A DNA stretch of 64,000 nucleotides from Vombatus ursinus (Eukaryota; Chordata; Mammalia; Diprotodontia; Vombatidae), in the NCBI RefSeq assembly GCF_900497805.2, contig NW_020945064.1, positions 7,348,819 to 7,412,818 of the forward strand, given 5' to 3'. Of the stretch, positions 33,396 to 45,106 are shown one piece after another (position 1 is the first letter of the stretch; the number at the start of each line of letters is the position of its first letter). The notes under the pieces were generated by a model. The model saw nothing but the letters and a program-made list of their open reading frames with translations. It had not been told where the DNA came from and did not search any database. The position numbers were made by a program, and so were the translations under genes.

Positions 33396-33746
33396 GCACC
33401 TGTCCACCCATCTCCTACACAAAACTGGAATCCGGGCTAATCACTTCCAAAATAAATGTGCAAACTAGTATTAGCTCAAAGAGGCTTTATCCTCCTGTCC
33501 CCAAACCCACACTTAAATGGCACCTGAATCTAACACAAATGCACATCTTTCATTTCTCTCTGTCTGCCTGCCTGCCCAGAACTACTAAACCGTTTCAGGG
33601 CAGGCCGGGCCTTTGGGGCAACAGCATGAGAAAAGCAAAGGCGGGGGGGAGGCTCAAGCCCAGACCAAAGGCCCCCCCCCTTTGCCTTGGGGGCCTCCCT
33701 CTCCCTCTCTCCCCCTCTTCCCTACCTTCTTTTTCAAAAACATAAT

Positions 33747-33950
33747 TTATCTGTGTATTATCAAGAAATCCAGACACTTTAATCAGTGAGCTATGAAGTC
33801 AGTATTTCCATCCTTATCTGGTGGAGGAGTGGAAATGGAGAGAAGATAGTAGGCTGGAGCAGATCAGTGGTGGGGAATGTTAATGGGAGAAGCAGCCAAG
33901 CTATTGGCTACAAAGCCTCAGCTATCTCCACCATTATCAAGGCCTTATCA
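33747..33950. promoter_or_regulatory. Candidate GATA enhancer, seven sites in 204 bp
   Basis: WGATAR sites (either strand) start at 33747, 33758, 33814, 33844, 33922, 33934 and 33945. The surrounding 33.16-34.45 kb is single-copy by eye. This is the highest count of GATA sites per length in the window outside simple repeats. Confidence 0.55.
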
Positions 33951-34454
33951 ATTCAACCATCACAGCGCAGTAATGGGGCCAGTTCAACTTTCGGAATTAT
34001 CATAGGAGCTGAAACCCGCGTGAGAGGCCTCGACTGGGAGACAGAAAAGTGAGTAAGCAGTTGGACTTCACATCTGAAAAGCAAGAAACACAGGAATCAA
34101 CTTCAAACTGGCAGGGAGTGCATGGGGAAGAGAGGGGAGGAGGAAAGGGGAGCTCCAGGGCCCGAGACACCGGCCGGATGGAGAGAAGCCGCTGGGCCAT
34201 CTGGGGCTGGAAGTGAACACGCACTCGTGTAACCAGAAGGGAATCATAAACACACAAACTTCTCCCCCATTCCTGCCCCCCCAGCCCTTTAAAGCAGGGG
34301 CGCCTAAGCTTAAAATCCAGTTTCTTGACACTGTTAGCAAGGTGGGAGCCCCAGCTATGCAGCTAGTTCCCTTATGGGCTCAGACTTCCATGGGGACTTC
34401 AAAGCACTGGACAGACATCAGCTCCTTGTCACTCATGGGCCGTCCCATCAACGA

Positions 34455-34605
34455 AATACTTCAGTAATCAATATCATATTGCTTGCCTTCTCAAGAAGGG
34501 AGAGAATTTGGAACTCAAAATTTTTAAAAATGAATTCTAAAAAAATTTTTCATGTAAAATTGGGAAAGATTTAATGAAATAAGTAAAAACATATTGAAAG
34601 GTATC
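34455..34605 (+). mobile_element. L1 LINE 3' UTR tail
   Basis: CATATTGCTTGCCTTCTCAA, GAGAATTTGGAACTCAAAAT and TGTAAAATTGGGAAAGATTT; related to 11370-11535. Confidence 0.6.
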
Positions 34606-34951
34606 TGTAGTAATAACCCTGAAACAGTCTCCTGCTTGGTCACAGACTGGTTTGTATGGTCTTTACCTGTTGGAAGTCTTGCCTCCATAGATTAATTGTA
34701 TGCTCACTGAGAACAGGAGATGTGTTTTGTTTTGTTTTGTTTTTTTAAGTTTTCTTGCTAGTTTTTTTTTTTTTTCAAGTCACACAGTCATTTCTGGACA
34801 TACCTCTCCCTGCACAATGAGCCTTCTCTTGTAACAAAACAGACAAACAAAAACCTAATCTATGCAGTAGCTTCAGTGTATCCTACAGTATATGCAAAAT
34901 TCTATACCCATGTTAGGAAATGCATTTCCTCACCTTTTCTCCAATGCAGGG

Positions 34952-34952
<1 letters not shown>

Positions 34953-34995
<43 letters not shown>
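34953..34995 (+). repeat. (AC)n microsatellite
   Basis: About 43 bp of AC. Confidence 0.97.
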
Positions 34996-34998
<3 letters not shown>

Positions 34999-35337
34999 CC
35001 ATTCCAACTCTTCTTTGTAGCCTAGGCTCTCGAAACTATGCTGATGGGACAAAAGCTCTACCAAGCTGGAAAAACTTTGGGGGCAGTCCAGCAACAGACC
35101 GGGTATCTGTCACCTGAGGCCCAATTTAGCTAAGACTGAAGCGCTCATTGCCCAAAGGCTGATCGCCAGGTGACTTTTTGGCCCCAGCTACTCAGGAAAA
35201 CCATCTGCTAAGTTACAGAGAAGTTGAGATCTGTGCTGATGGGGAAGATGGTTAACCCCGTTGAAATCAGGAGTCCTTGATGTATTAAATATTCTGCCCC
35301 CCAAAGTGCCTAGCCCAGTGCAAGTGTTCAAGAAAAA

Positions 35338-35592
35338 GAATTACAGAAAGGGCCCCTCAAAATCATCTAACCCAACACCCCATGAGGAAACTGGGACCCA
35401 GAGAGGGAAACCACTTGCCTCAGGTCACCTGGGAAGGCATCAAGGTAGGCGCTAGATTTGTAGTCGGGGGACCTAGGCATGAATCTTCAACCTTCCTCAG
35501 GTAAATCACTTTATCTCTCTCTTTGAGCCTCTCTCCTCTATAAAATGAAGGGCTCATAATGCACCTTCCAACTCTAACTCCATGATCCTATG
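35338..35592. mobile_element. Two CORE-SINEs, antisense then sense
   Basis: Antisense 35338-35445 (CCCCATGAGGAAACTGGGAC) and sense 35450-35592 (CTCCTCTATAAAATGAAGGG..CCATGATCCTATG). Confidence 0.65.
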
Positions 35593-35599
35593 GACCCAA

Positions 35600-36545
35600 G
35601 TCTCCTTACTCACTGGTCTGGTCAATGCTTTTTCCATGACAGTAAGTTGCCCTCTCAGTCTGGTTGACTGGCTAGTGGGCAGCAGCCCCCACGCATCTTT
35701 TCTGCAAAGCTATATTTGTACCAGATGGGAAATCTTGAACTGGAACAATGGGGCAGGGATAGGCTGGTGAGTGAAGAGGCTGTGAGACCAGGGACACATG
35801 TCTTCAAGGCCCTGGCTTTCCAGCCAGGTTTAAAATCACCCCTGGCATCTCTTTACAATGGGAAGATCACAGCAACCAACGTAACAACCCAGCTAGACAC
35901 CCTTCATGCCTCTCAAATGTCTCACCCCCTCGGAGGGATTCCAAACTTCAAGGAAAATCTATTTTGTATAGACTACTCAGAGAATGCTCAGCTTCACCCT
36001 CCCCTCCCACTCCAATGAGAACAAGATAACCCAAGGAGCCAAGGGCCCGGATGCTGTTGCTGTTTATTAGCTGTTGTGGCTGCCTAGTTCAGGTGCTTAG
36101 CGAGGCCAAGGTTGTGGGTTGGATCCCCAGAGGGGCCAGTTAGCATAGCAGAGTTCTTTAGCCACAGACCAAGTGTCCTTGACCCCAGACTGTCAACTCC
36201 CAAGTATATACTCTGCTGGTCGCTGGCAACAGTTGGGATGGCTCGAGGCAAACCCCTCCCTGCTCCTGGGAAATGACTCAGAATGCATGTAAAGTAGCCA
36301 TGGTGGATGAAGGGCATGCTTATTTTTCAGAAGGGACAGCACATGTTTATTATCAAAGTTCTTGGCAGTATCTAGAACATGGTTCCTGCCCCACTAAGAG
36401 GTTAATATGGTATAGCCTACATGTATTACCTGTGTTAACCAATACTGTGCAGACATACTGATAACTCAGTATGGTCCCGAGTCCTGAAGACCAGTTGATT
36501 ATAGATTTACTACACAACAGGTAACTCCTGCAAATATAATTTAGT
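35600..36545. other. Single-copy intronic segment
   Basis: Nearly 1 kb without a recognised repeat or gene and with no dense motif cluster. Confidence 0.45.
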
Positions 36546-36547
36546 AT

Positions 36548-36920
36548 TATAGGATTTAGGGCTTGAAGGATCTGTGGAAATCCATCCAGTGCAGGGATTT
36601 TTAACCTAGGGCCCATTAACTTGTTTTTCAAAAATATTCTGATAACCATATTTCTATATCATTTGTGTTTCTATGCATTTTATTTCATACATTTAAAAAC
36701 ATGATTCTGAAGAGGAGTCCATAGTTTCCCCAGACTGCTAGAGGAGTCCATGATTTACTCCTAGGTCTGGTCTAATCCCTTTATTTGACAAATGAATGAG
36801 GAAGATAAGACTCAGAGAGACAAACCTACCTGCCGGAAAAGATACAGCAAGGAAGCTGCAGAGACTGGGATTTAAATGCAGTAAAGCCAGGCCCTGGTCC
36901 TCTATATACTATGCTCCCTG
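36548..36920 (-). mobile_element. CORE-SINE (antisense) split by hAT-like MITE (36592-36769)
   Basis: SINE flanks GATTTAGGGCTTGAAGGATC and CCCTTTATTTGACAAATGAA enclose a MITE in the opposite orientation to the 26214 copy. Bordering 8-mers are ATCCAGTG (36584) and GTCTAATC (36770), both near ATCTAGTC. Confidence 0.65.
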
Positions 36921-37066
36921 ACAAACCCAAATATTCATTTATCAATATTAAACGCACCACAGAAACTTGCTACCAAATGATTCTCCATTGTGCTGAATTC
37001 TTTTGTAAAATTTTGAGAAATTATCCACTAGTTTTATCAGTTTTCAATTTAAGTATATCAGGTTCT

Positions 37067-37310
37067 CTTAAATAATAATACTTTATGTTTGCAAAGTACA
37101 TTATGCAGTTTAAAGTACTTTCATATCTCTGATCTCATTTTTCCGTCTCACAATGAGCCTGTGAGGTAAGTGGAAATCAGGGAGAACTATCTCATGTAAC
37201 AGGAGAGGAAGTCAGGACACCCAGAGCTGAAGTGACTTGTCTATGGTCACACACCTGATGATTTGTGGCAAAGTTGGAACCAACTTGACTCCTCAGCCTA
37301 GCACTCTTTC
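37067..37310 (-). mobile_element. MIR SINE, antisense
   Basis: TTTGCAAAGTACATTATGCA and CACAATGAGCCTGTGAGG. Confidence 0.7.
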
Positions 37311-37504
37311 TAGAAAGAAGATCGCTACACAAAACGGCGTTCCTCCGCTGCTATTTCTTTTTCATTCTCATTTTGCTAAAGTTATTCTTCTATTTTCATC
37401 GATGGGAAGCAGATGTCATGGGGGTTATTTTTTAAAAAACAAGTTATAACCACTGGTTGAAGACGTTGGAGTTATAAAGGGTTAGGCCTAGAAGGGGCCA
37501 TAAG

Positions 37505-40265
37505 GGATCTGGTCTACCCCTTTGGAATCCCCATTCTACTGTTAACAAACTTCCCTTCACCTTAGACTTCTTCCTTCTCACATTCCTTCCCTCTTCACTC
37601 ACTCATGGAAACCTTGAACCTGCCCACCCAGAAGTCCTGCATCTAATATCAAATGCACCTTCTCTCATGCCCCTCAATACACTGGTCAAGGAGAAGGAGG
37701 AAGAGAGGAGGCCCACTCCTTACTACCATTTCCAGAGCCTTCCTCTGCCGTTCCTTTGAAGGTCGACTCTATCTAGCTATATATGTTACTCCACAATCAG
37801 TGTGTGGCTCACAATCTTCTTGTCTTCCCTGGTCCATGCCCTTGTATCTGGGAGCCTTTCCATGCACATTTTCATCCCATCAAACATGACAAGTAGGCCA
37901 ACGTCCTGAAGGCCAATGACCTATGCCTTCATTCCACTTCCGCCATGCACCCATACTCTTGAACTCACCATCACCTCTAAATACTCCATTGCCATCATCC
38001 AGAAATCTAGAATTCCTCTCTCTGATCAGTCTTCTCCCCTTGCATCTCTTTTCCTGCCTCATTCCTCCCAAATCTGTCCTTCATCCTCACTCTGACCTCC
38101 AATCACCACATCCCTCCCAGATCTCTAGCTACTGTCCTGGAATCTTTACCAGAGTTAGTTAACTCTTATCATACAGTTAACCAGGTCAACTACATACACT
38201 TCCGTCAGCACTTACATCCCTCGCTCTTTCCTCCTACCCCTTTGTCAAGCCCCAACCTGGAGTTAATATCACCACCCAATTCCTCAAGTGCAGTTGAATT
38301 CTGGCCACAACTATGTTAGGGGGCCCTGGCACTACCCAGAACACTCCTTTTATTTTTCCCTGAATGACTCTATCACACTCCTCACAGCTGCTATTCTGAA
38401 CCTTCTCTCCCCAAGGCTCCAGCAAACACTTTCTTCCCTCTCCCTCAAGAGAGAGAGAGCCCTGCTTTCTACTTAGAGGCAGCATGGAGTAATGGTTAGA
38501 GCATGGGTCTTGGAGTCCAGAAGAGAGGTGGGTCATTGTTGTTCAGTCCTGTCCAACTTCGTGACCCCATTTGGGGTTTTCTTGGCAGAGATACTGGAGT
38601 GGTTTTGCCATTTCCTTCTCCAGCCCATTTCACAGATGAGGTTAGCTACACTCAGTCCAGAAGATGTCCAGTTCAAATCCTGTCCTAAGACACTAACTAG
38701 CCGTGTGACTGTGGGTTTCTGTTTCCTCCTCTATAATTGAACTTCTTGGCCTCTGAAGTCCCCAAAACTATGAATCTACTTTGCTGAAAAAATAAAGGTT
38801 GTTTTCTCCTATTTTGAGGTTTCTATGCCTCAGTACTCTCAGCATCATTCCCCATTCTTTGTTCCTCTGCTCTAGTCTCTGACGTAGGGGTGGCCCTTCT
38901 CTGCCATTGACAATCATTCCACTTGTGCCCGAGATGCCATCTTCTCTAGGATCTTACCCCCTGACCAGTGCCCTCCTCTCTCATCTCTAATCTCTCTTTA
39001 TCTAATGGCTTTTTCCTTACTGCCTACCAACGTGCCCAGGTCTTGCCAATCCCTTAAAAATTTAAAAAAAAAATCTTCACTTGCCCCTGCCTCTGTCTTA
39101 AGCTGTTTTCTCTATTCACCGCCAAACTCCGAAGGGGAAAAAAAAAAAAAGACCTATCTCCAATCACTGCCTCAATCCCTCACCTCCCACTCACTTTTCA
39201 ACTCCTTGCAATCTGGCTTCTGTCCCCACAGCCTTCTCCAGGGTTACCATCTCCAGGGTTACAATCTTGGGAGTTGCTAAATCTGGTGGACTTTCCGAGT
39301 TCCCGTGACCTGGCTGTGGCTTTGATCGCTCTGAACTCTCCCCTGCCCCTGGTCTCACAGCATTGCTTCTCACCTGGTTTGTCCAGCTGTCTGCCCAGTT
39401 CTTTTTCTCCATATTCTGCTCCCCCGGGACGAGCACCTCCCGCCCCCCCCCTGGCGCCACGCACCGATGAGGGCTACCCCCCCCCCCCCCGCCCCGTGAT
39501 CCGCCCTGGGGCATCTGTCTTCTCTCTCCATGCTTTCTTCTTGGGGAATCACATGCTCCAATTTTCAGCAGCCAAGTAAGTCTCTCTACCTAGCCCTCAT
39601 CTCTTCCTTGCACCAATTCCCTGGGGGGAAATCTCCACCTGGACATCCCAGAAGTATTTCAAGGGTGAACTTCATAACCTGAGTTCCAAATAGATTCATT
39701 ATCTCTCCCCCTCCAGGCCAGCCATTTCTGATGAGGATGCTGTCATCCTTACTTACTGGGGTTTGTGCTGTCAAGCATCCCCCCCTCCCCCATCCAATCA
39801 GCTGCCATGGCTTGTGGACTCCATTCCTCCTAGTATCCGCCCTCATCCCTTCACAGGAATGGCCATCACCCCAGCACTCGCCCTCACTGCAGCCTCGGTC
39901 CCACCCCGCCATATCTGCACCATCTCCACATCTAATCTCTTCCAGTCTCTCCCCCACCCCTCCACTGAATCCTCCACACAAGGATCAGAATTATTTCCGT
40001 GAGGCACTGTGCTGCTCCCTCCTCAAAAGCCTTCTGTGGCTCCCTAGGGCACCTGGGATAAAACACAAATGCCTCCACCTAGCATTTAAAGCCCCAGCCC
40101 GAGCTGCCTCCAAATGACCCTTCCAGCCAGACTGGCCTACAGGCTAGAACTTGGCAAGTCTCTGCCTTTGCCGTGTCTCCCTCCTCACCTCCAACTCTTA
40201 GAATCCTCATCTTCTTCCTTCAAGCTCTTCCTGGATGACTAGCTGGAACTCAGATGCCATCTCTT
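37505..40265 (+). mobile_element. Long, decayed L2-type LINE
   Basis: About 2.7 kb of pyrimidine-rich sense L2. It begins in a coding-like part (37550-38450), continues through repeat-typical stretches (CAATCTGGCTTCTGTCCCCA at 39209) and ends in the 3' part (AAAGCCTTCTGTGGCTCCCT, CTCTTCCTGGATGACTAGCT). It is interrupted by SINEs at 38475-38780. Many breaks; no intact ORF. Confidence 0.6.
38475..38780 (+). mobile_element. CORE-SINE split by an RTE-tailed SINE
   Basis: The host SINE (AGAGGCAGCATGGAGTAATG..GAAGTCCCCAAAACTATGAA) is split by an antisense RTE-SINE 5'-truncated piece at 38525-38653. The insertion is flanked by perfect 11-bp repeats AGTCCAGAAGA (38514-38524 and 38654-38664). Confidence 0.85.
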
Positions 40266-40267
40266 AC

Positions 40268-40500
40268 TAGAAGCGAAGCCAATACACCACTGGGCCAGGA
40301 GTCAGGAAGACCTGAGTTCAAATTTGACCTCAGACACTTACTAGGGGCATAACCCTGCGCAAGTCACTTAACCACCACTCTCTGCCTCAGTTTCTCCCAT
40401 TGTAAAATGGGGATAATCACTGCACTTATCTTCCAGGGTTGTAGTGAGGCTCAAATGGGATGTTTGTAAAGTGTCCAGCACACAGCAGGTGCTTAACTCT
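40268..40500 (+). mobile_element. MIR/CORE-SINE
   Basis: GGGCCAGGAGTCAGGAAGAC, CCCATTGTAAAATGGGGATA and ACACAGCAGGTGCTTAA. Confidence 0.75.
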
Positions 40501-40599
40501 GAAAACTCTTTGATTCCATGCTTATGTGAGTTAAAGGAACTAGGGCCCTCTGCCTAGAGCATAGAAGATAGAGGGGTGCTCCATCCCCCATAGCTGTCT

Positions 40600-40910
40600 C
40601 CAAGTACTTGCAGCTTCTGTGTGACCCTGGGCAGAGGTATCCAACTCACCAAGCCCAGCAAAACTCCTGAGTGCTGCCAAAACTAGGTGAAAATGTAATT
40701 GGGAAATGTCTAACAAAATAAATAAAAATGTAATGCAATACAGATAATCCTAATTTATGGTTTTCTAAATCAATATGAGCCTGCAGAGATCCAATTCTAT
40801 TTGCCATGAAGTGCTCTGGGTCTCAGTTTCCTCACTTACAAAATGAAGGGGTTGGACTGGATCGTTGCCTAAGGTTTCTCAGGGTTCTAGTTCTAGGGTT
40901 CTCTGCTCTG
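40600..40910 (+). mobile_element. CORE-SINE split by second-family MITE (40632-40803, antisense)
   Basis: SINE piece TTCTGTGTGACCCTGGG, then the MITE (CAGAGGTATCCAACTC.. TAATTGGGAAATGTCTAACA), then SINE CTGGGTCTCAGTTTCCTCAC. Confidence 0.55.
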
Positions 40911-41239
40911 GGGGGTTGTTATGCAAAAGGAAGAGGGATAAGATTTATTCAGCTTAGCCCCAGCAGGAAAAACAAAGACCAGACAGATTTCAGCTCCACT
41001 TAAGGGAAAAAAATAAGGTCAGACACTAGATAGAGCAGATACCCTGACGTTCCTTCCAATATGGAAACTGTGTTTCTCCATGTTCCTTCTGGCTCTAGGC
41101 AACCCTACCCCAAATCACCTCCGCAGGGACAAAGAGAGACCACCTCCTCTTGCTGCCTCGTTCCCCACCACATAGGCTAAGAGAGAGCTTGGTGAGGTGA
41201 GATCATGAGGCCTCTTGGAACCTCTATCTCCCTCCCCTC

Positions 41240-41560
41240 CAAGGCTCACCTCAAATCCTCCCTCCCCCAAGGCAGGAAGCCTTTCCAGATTGCTCAGCTA
41301 ATAGTGTTCCCCTCCCTCCAATATGTGTGTGTGTGTGTATATATATATATATAGATAGATAGATAGATAGATATAGATATAGATATATATACACACACGT
41401 ATGTATGTATGTATGTATGTATGTATGCATGCACAGATGGTGTTTCTCCCCTAACAGAATGTAAGCTTCTAGAAGGCAGAGGTGGCTTTTCCTCTCCTCT
41501 AGTACCCAGCACAGTCCTTGGCACACGGTAGGTACTTAAATGTTTGCTGAATTATTGAAA
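41240..41560 (+). mobile_element. L2 3' end split by a compound microsatellite
   Basis: L2 TTCCAGATTGCTCAGCTAAT and AGAATGTAAGCTTCTAGAAG flank the repeat at 41324-41430; the tail ends GTAGGTACTTAAATGTTTGC. Confidence 0.7.
41324..41430 (+). repeat. Compound (TG)(TA)(GATA)(TATG) microsatellite
   Basis: Successive TG, TA, GATA, ATAGAT and TATG units. Its GATA strings are repeat-derived, not counted as a regulatory cluster. Confidence 0.95.
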
Positions 41561-41611
41561 GGGGAATATTTATCATTCAAAGGCCCAAGAAATGTCATAT
41601 TACCACTGGAC

Positions 41612-41915
41612 AGGCATTTTTCACCTGGGGTCTGTGAACTTGAAAAAATGTTCTTGATAAATGTATGTATTCAATCTCATTAGTTTTCCTTGCAGTCTTA
41701 TATATTTCATCTACTTAAAGACATTATTTCTCATCTGTAAAATGGGGATAATAACAAATAACTACCACACAGGGTCAACTATGAGGATTAAATGAAGCAA
41801 TGTAGGTAAAGCACTAAGCAAAGTGTTATGTAAATACTGATGATAATGGTGGTTCTGAGAAGGGGTCCCTATGCTTCAGACTGCCAACAGGGCCCATGAC
41901 ACAAAAAATTCAGAA
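41612..41915 (-). mobile_element. hAT-like MITE split by a MIR
   Basis: The MITE (CAGGCATTTTTCACCTGGGG to CATGACACAAAAAATTCAGA) contains a sense MIR 3' part at about 41728-41852 (TCATCTGTAAAATGGGGATA). Confidence 0.6.
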
Positions 41916-42347
41916 CTCCTTCTGCTGAATAATGTCCTAATACCAGAAAGCTCAGCTGCGGCTACAGCTGGAGACCCTCTGTCTACTGACTCCCCCTTCT
42001 CCAATTTTATTAGTTACCAAGCTGAATATTCCACTGTGGGGACAAGTGAGGAAGGGTTCCCACAGATCTGAACGTAAGGTTGGGAGGAAAGCAGAAAAAA
42101 GAGAAAGCTGATTTGGACAGGACACAGACTTTTTGTAGTAAGTGGCTGCTCTCTCTGTTTCCACAGAAGACAGAAGAAGAGAGAAAGGGCAGAAGGAAAA
42201 AAGTAGATCAGGCATCACAAAGAATTACTGAAACCTTGAGTAAGGGAAACCAGGGAATTTCTGTCTCTGGAGAGTGTAGAGACAGCAGGAGGTGGTTAAC
42301 TTGCTGGGAAAGGTTCAGTCCTTCTCAGGAGGGCTGACTTCAGCTAG

Positions 42348-42670
42348 AAGCATAGAATTTGAGACTGTTAGAAGGGGAGAGGACCTCAGAGATCACCTGG
42401 TTCAGAAGTTCTTGACCTCTTTTGTGTCCTGGTCCCTTGGGACCCCTTCTCAGATCATAAAGTGCATAAAATAGAGTACAAGGAAATAAATTAGAGTACA
42501 GTTATTAAAAAAATCTTTTTTAAGTTCACACACCACTGCCCTCAGCTTAAGAAAGCTTGATTTAATCCAATTCCCTCATTTTACAGGGAGAAACAGGGAC
42601 TTAGGGAGGGTAAATGACATGCCACAGTGGGCAGAGACAGGACAAAAACCTGGGCCTTCTGACTCCTAGG
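42348..42670 (-). mobile_element. CORE-SINE (antisense) split by hAT-like MITE (42403-42559)
   Basis: SINE GACCTCAGAGATCACC and TTCCCTCATTTTACAGGGAG flank the MITE. Border 8-mers ACCTGGTT (42395) and ATTTAATC (42560) each differ from ATCTAGTC only by transitions. Confidence 0.68.
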
Positions 42671-42848
42671 CCAAGCATTTCTCACTCTGACATACTCTCT
42701 TTTCTCTTACCTCCTGAGGGCCCTTTTCGGCCCCATAACTAAGGAATAGACAATACTGGCTCATGCTGTTTTTATTCTCCTCTGGGCACTGCTTCCAACT
42801 CTCTGGATTTTGCCACCATGTCCTGGCTTGGGTACCTTTCTCTTCTTT

Positions 42849-43150
42849 GTCTCTCTCCATTAGGTTTTTTGGGTTTTGTTTTGTTTTGTTTTAGGCAATT
42901 GGGGTTAAGTGACTTGCCCAGGGTCACACAGCTAGTAAGTGTCAAGTGTTTGGTCTGAGGCCGCATTTGAACTCAGGTCCTCCAGACTTCAGGGCCAGTG
43001 CTCTATCCATCGCGCCACCTAGCTGCTCCAGTCTCTCTCCATTAGAATGTAAGCTCCTCGAAGGCAGAAACTGTCTTTCTTTTTGCTTGTATCTGTAGTC
43101 CCCAGAGTAAGCTCTGTGCTCGGCCCTTGCTGCCTGCCTGCCCACCACGT
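42849..43150 (+). mobile_element. L2 3' tail split by an antisense WSINE1-like SINE
   Basis: The SINE (42864-43030; GGCAATTGGGGTTAAGTGAC.. TCCATCGCGCCACCTAGCTG, with a T-rich start that is its reversed poly(A)) is flanked by perfect 15-bp repeats GTCTCTCTCCATTAG at 42849-42863 and 43031-43045. The host L2 tail resumes AATGTAAGCTCCTCGAAGGC. Confidence 0.9.
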
Positions 43151-43159
43151 TGGTTAAGT

Positions 43160-43500
43160 TCCGCTAGGACATCTGGCTCATTCCCCCAAAGTGTGGTTGA
43201 GAATCCACTTCAGTGGGAGGAAGGTCACCAAAGAGGAGCTGGGCTCTGAGAATGATCAGGTTCACGTCCTGCAGGCTTAGTTCAAAGTGGACAGGGAGAG
43301 AGTCAGGGCCAGGCAGGAGGGCACCCAAGGTCAGTAAGGAAGAAAGTCTAGAAATGTAGCAGACAGCCAAGGAGTGTGAAGAAAAGTCCTTGACTCCACC
43401 CTCCCCCATCCTCTCCTCTTGGCCTCTTTCTTTATCTCATCCCAAACCAGTTCTTTCTCCTCAAACTGCAGCCCTACTTGGACAATTTTTGATTTTCAAA
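43160..43500. other. Single-copy intronic segment
   Basis: No repeat or gene recognised. Confidence 0.4.
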
Positions 43501-43546
43501 ATGGAAAGGGCCTTCAAGATCAACAAGTCCAATCCTATCATTTGAG

Positions 43547-43742
43547 AGGTAATAAAAATGACTGGTATCTAGATGGCCCTCCAAGGTTTGCAAGTCACTT
43601 TACATACATTATCTTATTTGAGCTTCACAGCAACCCAGTGGGTTAGGGACCCCATCGATCATTGCCCCCATTTTACAGATGAGGAGACAGAGGCTCAGAA
43701 AGTTGAAATGATGAATGGAAGAGTCAAAACTACATTAAGAGT
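43547..43742 (-). mobile_element. MIR SINE, antisense
   Basis: TACATACATTATCTTATTTG and CCCCCATTTTACAGATGAGG. Confidence 0.8.
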
Positions 43743-44104
43743 CCCCTGGTGTTTCATCTAGGGCTCATTTAGCTACAACTGACATGCTCCCTCGGCCTTT
43801 ACTGGGTGCTATCTGCCTTCTCCACCATTCATTTACTCATGCACTGATGAATGATCACACACTAACTAAACTGGGCCTTCAAAAGTCCTGGAAGGCCTGG
43901 GTTCCTTATTTCAACCTTTGGGACCCTCACAGGCAATGGCGTAGTACCGCACACCTCTTTTGCCTTCATCTTCTACCAGCTTCCACATAGCTCCTTCCTC
44001 TTCTGACTCTGAGAAGGGGACACCGTGTCTGTACGGACACACACAGGAAGGTCTGGGCAATGGACAAATATTGTTTTGTCACCTACCAAAGCATACACCC
44101 TCAC

Positions 44105-44350
44105 AAGTCAAATAGAACTTGAGCGAGCTTACAGAAATTAGGCATTGTACATCAAAGACACCATCAGGGAGATGTACAACCAGAAAAAAAGAAAATGGCG
44201 AATCAAAGCATTCAAAAATGGAAGGACAGTGTGGGCTGTTATCCATCCAACATCAGGGGTTCAGGTCAAAGGTCCCCCAAGCAAATTGAATAGACCCTCT
44301 ATGAAGGATTTATGAGTGGATGTGGAAAAGAGTTACCCAGAAAGTATCTC
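44105..44350 (+). mobile_element. RTE/BovB-like LINE, 3' coding remnant
   Basis: The plus-strand frame around 44172-44252 reads MYNQKKRKWRIKAFKNGRT then VWAVIHPT. This resembles the RTE carboxy-terminal pattern KRRWAGHVAR..GRWTRAVTEW. RTE LINEs are the presumed drivers of the RTE-tailed SINEs in this window. Short and diverged. Confidence 0.5.
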
Positions 44351-44374
44351 CATGGTTGGTTCCAGTATGCATGG

Positions 44375-44376
<2 letters not shown>

Positions 44377-44420
<44 letters not shown>
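44377..44420 (+). repeat. (TG)n microsatellite
   Basis: About 44 bp of TG. Confidence 0.98.
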
Positions 44421-44422
<2 letters not shown>

Positions 44423-44424
44423 CC

Positions 44425-44540
44425 CAGACCTGTGATTCCCTCAGTATAGAGAACTCCCAGGGTCACATAGATAGTAGGAGGCAGGGCTTGAATCCAGGTC
44501 TTTCAGATCCCAGTCAAGGGTCTCTTCCCACTCTATGGGG
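44425..44540 (-). mobile_element. MIR fragment, antisense
   Basis: CCCAGGGTCACATAGATAGT and GGGCTTGAATCCAGGTC. Confidence 0.65.
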
Positions 44541-44839
44541 TGGGTCAGGGACCCAAGCACAGAGGCCAGAGCCTTGTATCCTTTCCCATCCCACAACACT
44601 CCACAAGCCCTGAGATCTGACAGTCTCATTACTCATTAACCTTCCTGTATTTGTCTCCTGATATACATAAACTAGGCATGCTTGAGCGAGGCATTGTCTA
44701 GGGTTCACCAGCTGTGGTGTGAGTGGAGAGAAGAGTAAAGGAAGCCAATCCAGAGGCAGTGTGGGCGGGTGCTGGATTTGAGAGAACAAATTCTGTCTCT
44801 GCTTTGTATTAAAACTTCCCAGTGAAAGCCTCTTGTTAT

Positions 44840-44942
44840 GTTGGATGGCTCTTTGGGAGGGAAGAAATGGGAGGGACTTGGGGGAAAATTTAGGTGATGT
44901 AAAAACAGAAGATGTCAATAAAAATTTTATTTAAAAAAAAAA
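44840..44942 (+). mobile_element. L1-type 3' tail with poly(A)
   Basis: GTGATGTAAAAACAGAAGAT and GTCAATAAAAATTTTATTT then an A run; matches the end of a retrotransposed sequence. Confidence 0.5.
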
Positions 44943-45106
44943 CCTCCCCCCAAACTAGAGCTAGACCAGGCTTCCCGAGTCCCATCCCCCCCCACCTTCC
45001 CACCAAGGTGTTCAAGAGAAGGCTTGCCTGGGATGTATTATACAAGGGGTATTTGTACAGGTACAGCCTGGGATAACCCGAGAACCCTGGGTGACCTCCA
45101 GCCCTC

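Noticed and set aside
41353-41400. GATA tandem repeat as regulatory cluster
   Set aside because: Simple microsatellite; counted as a repeat only.
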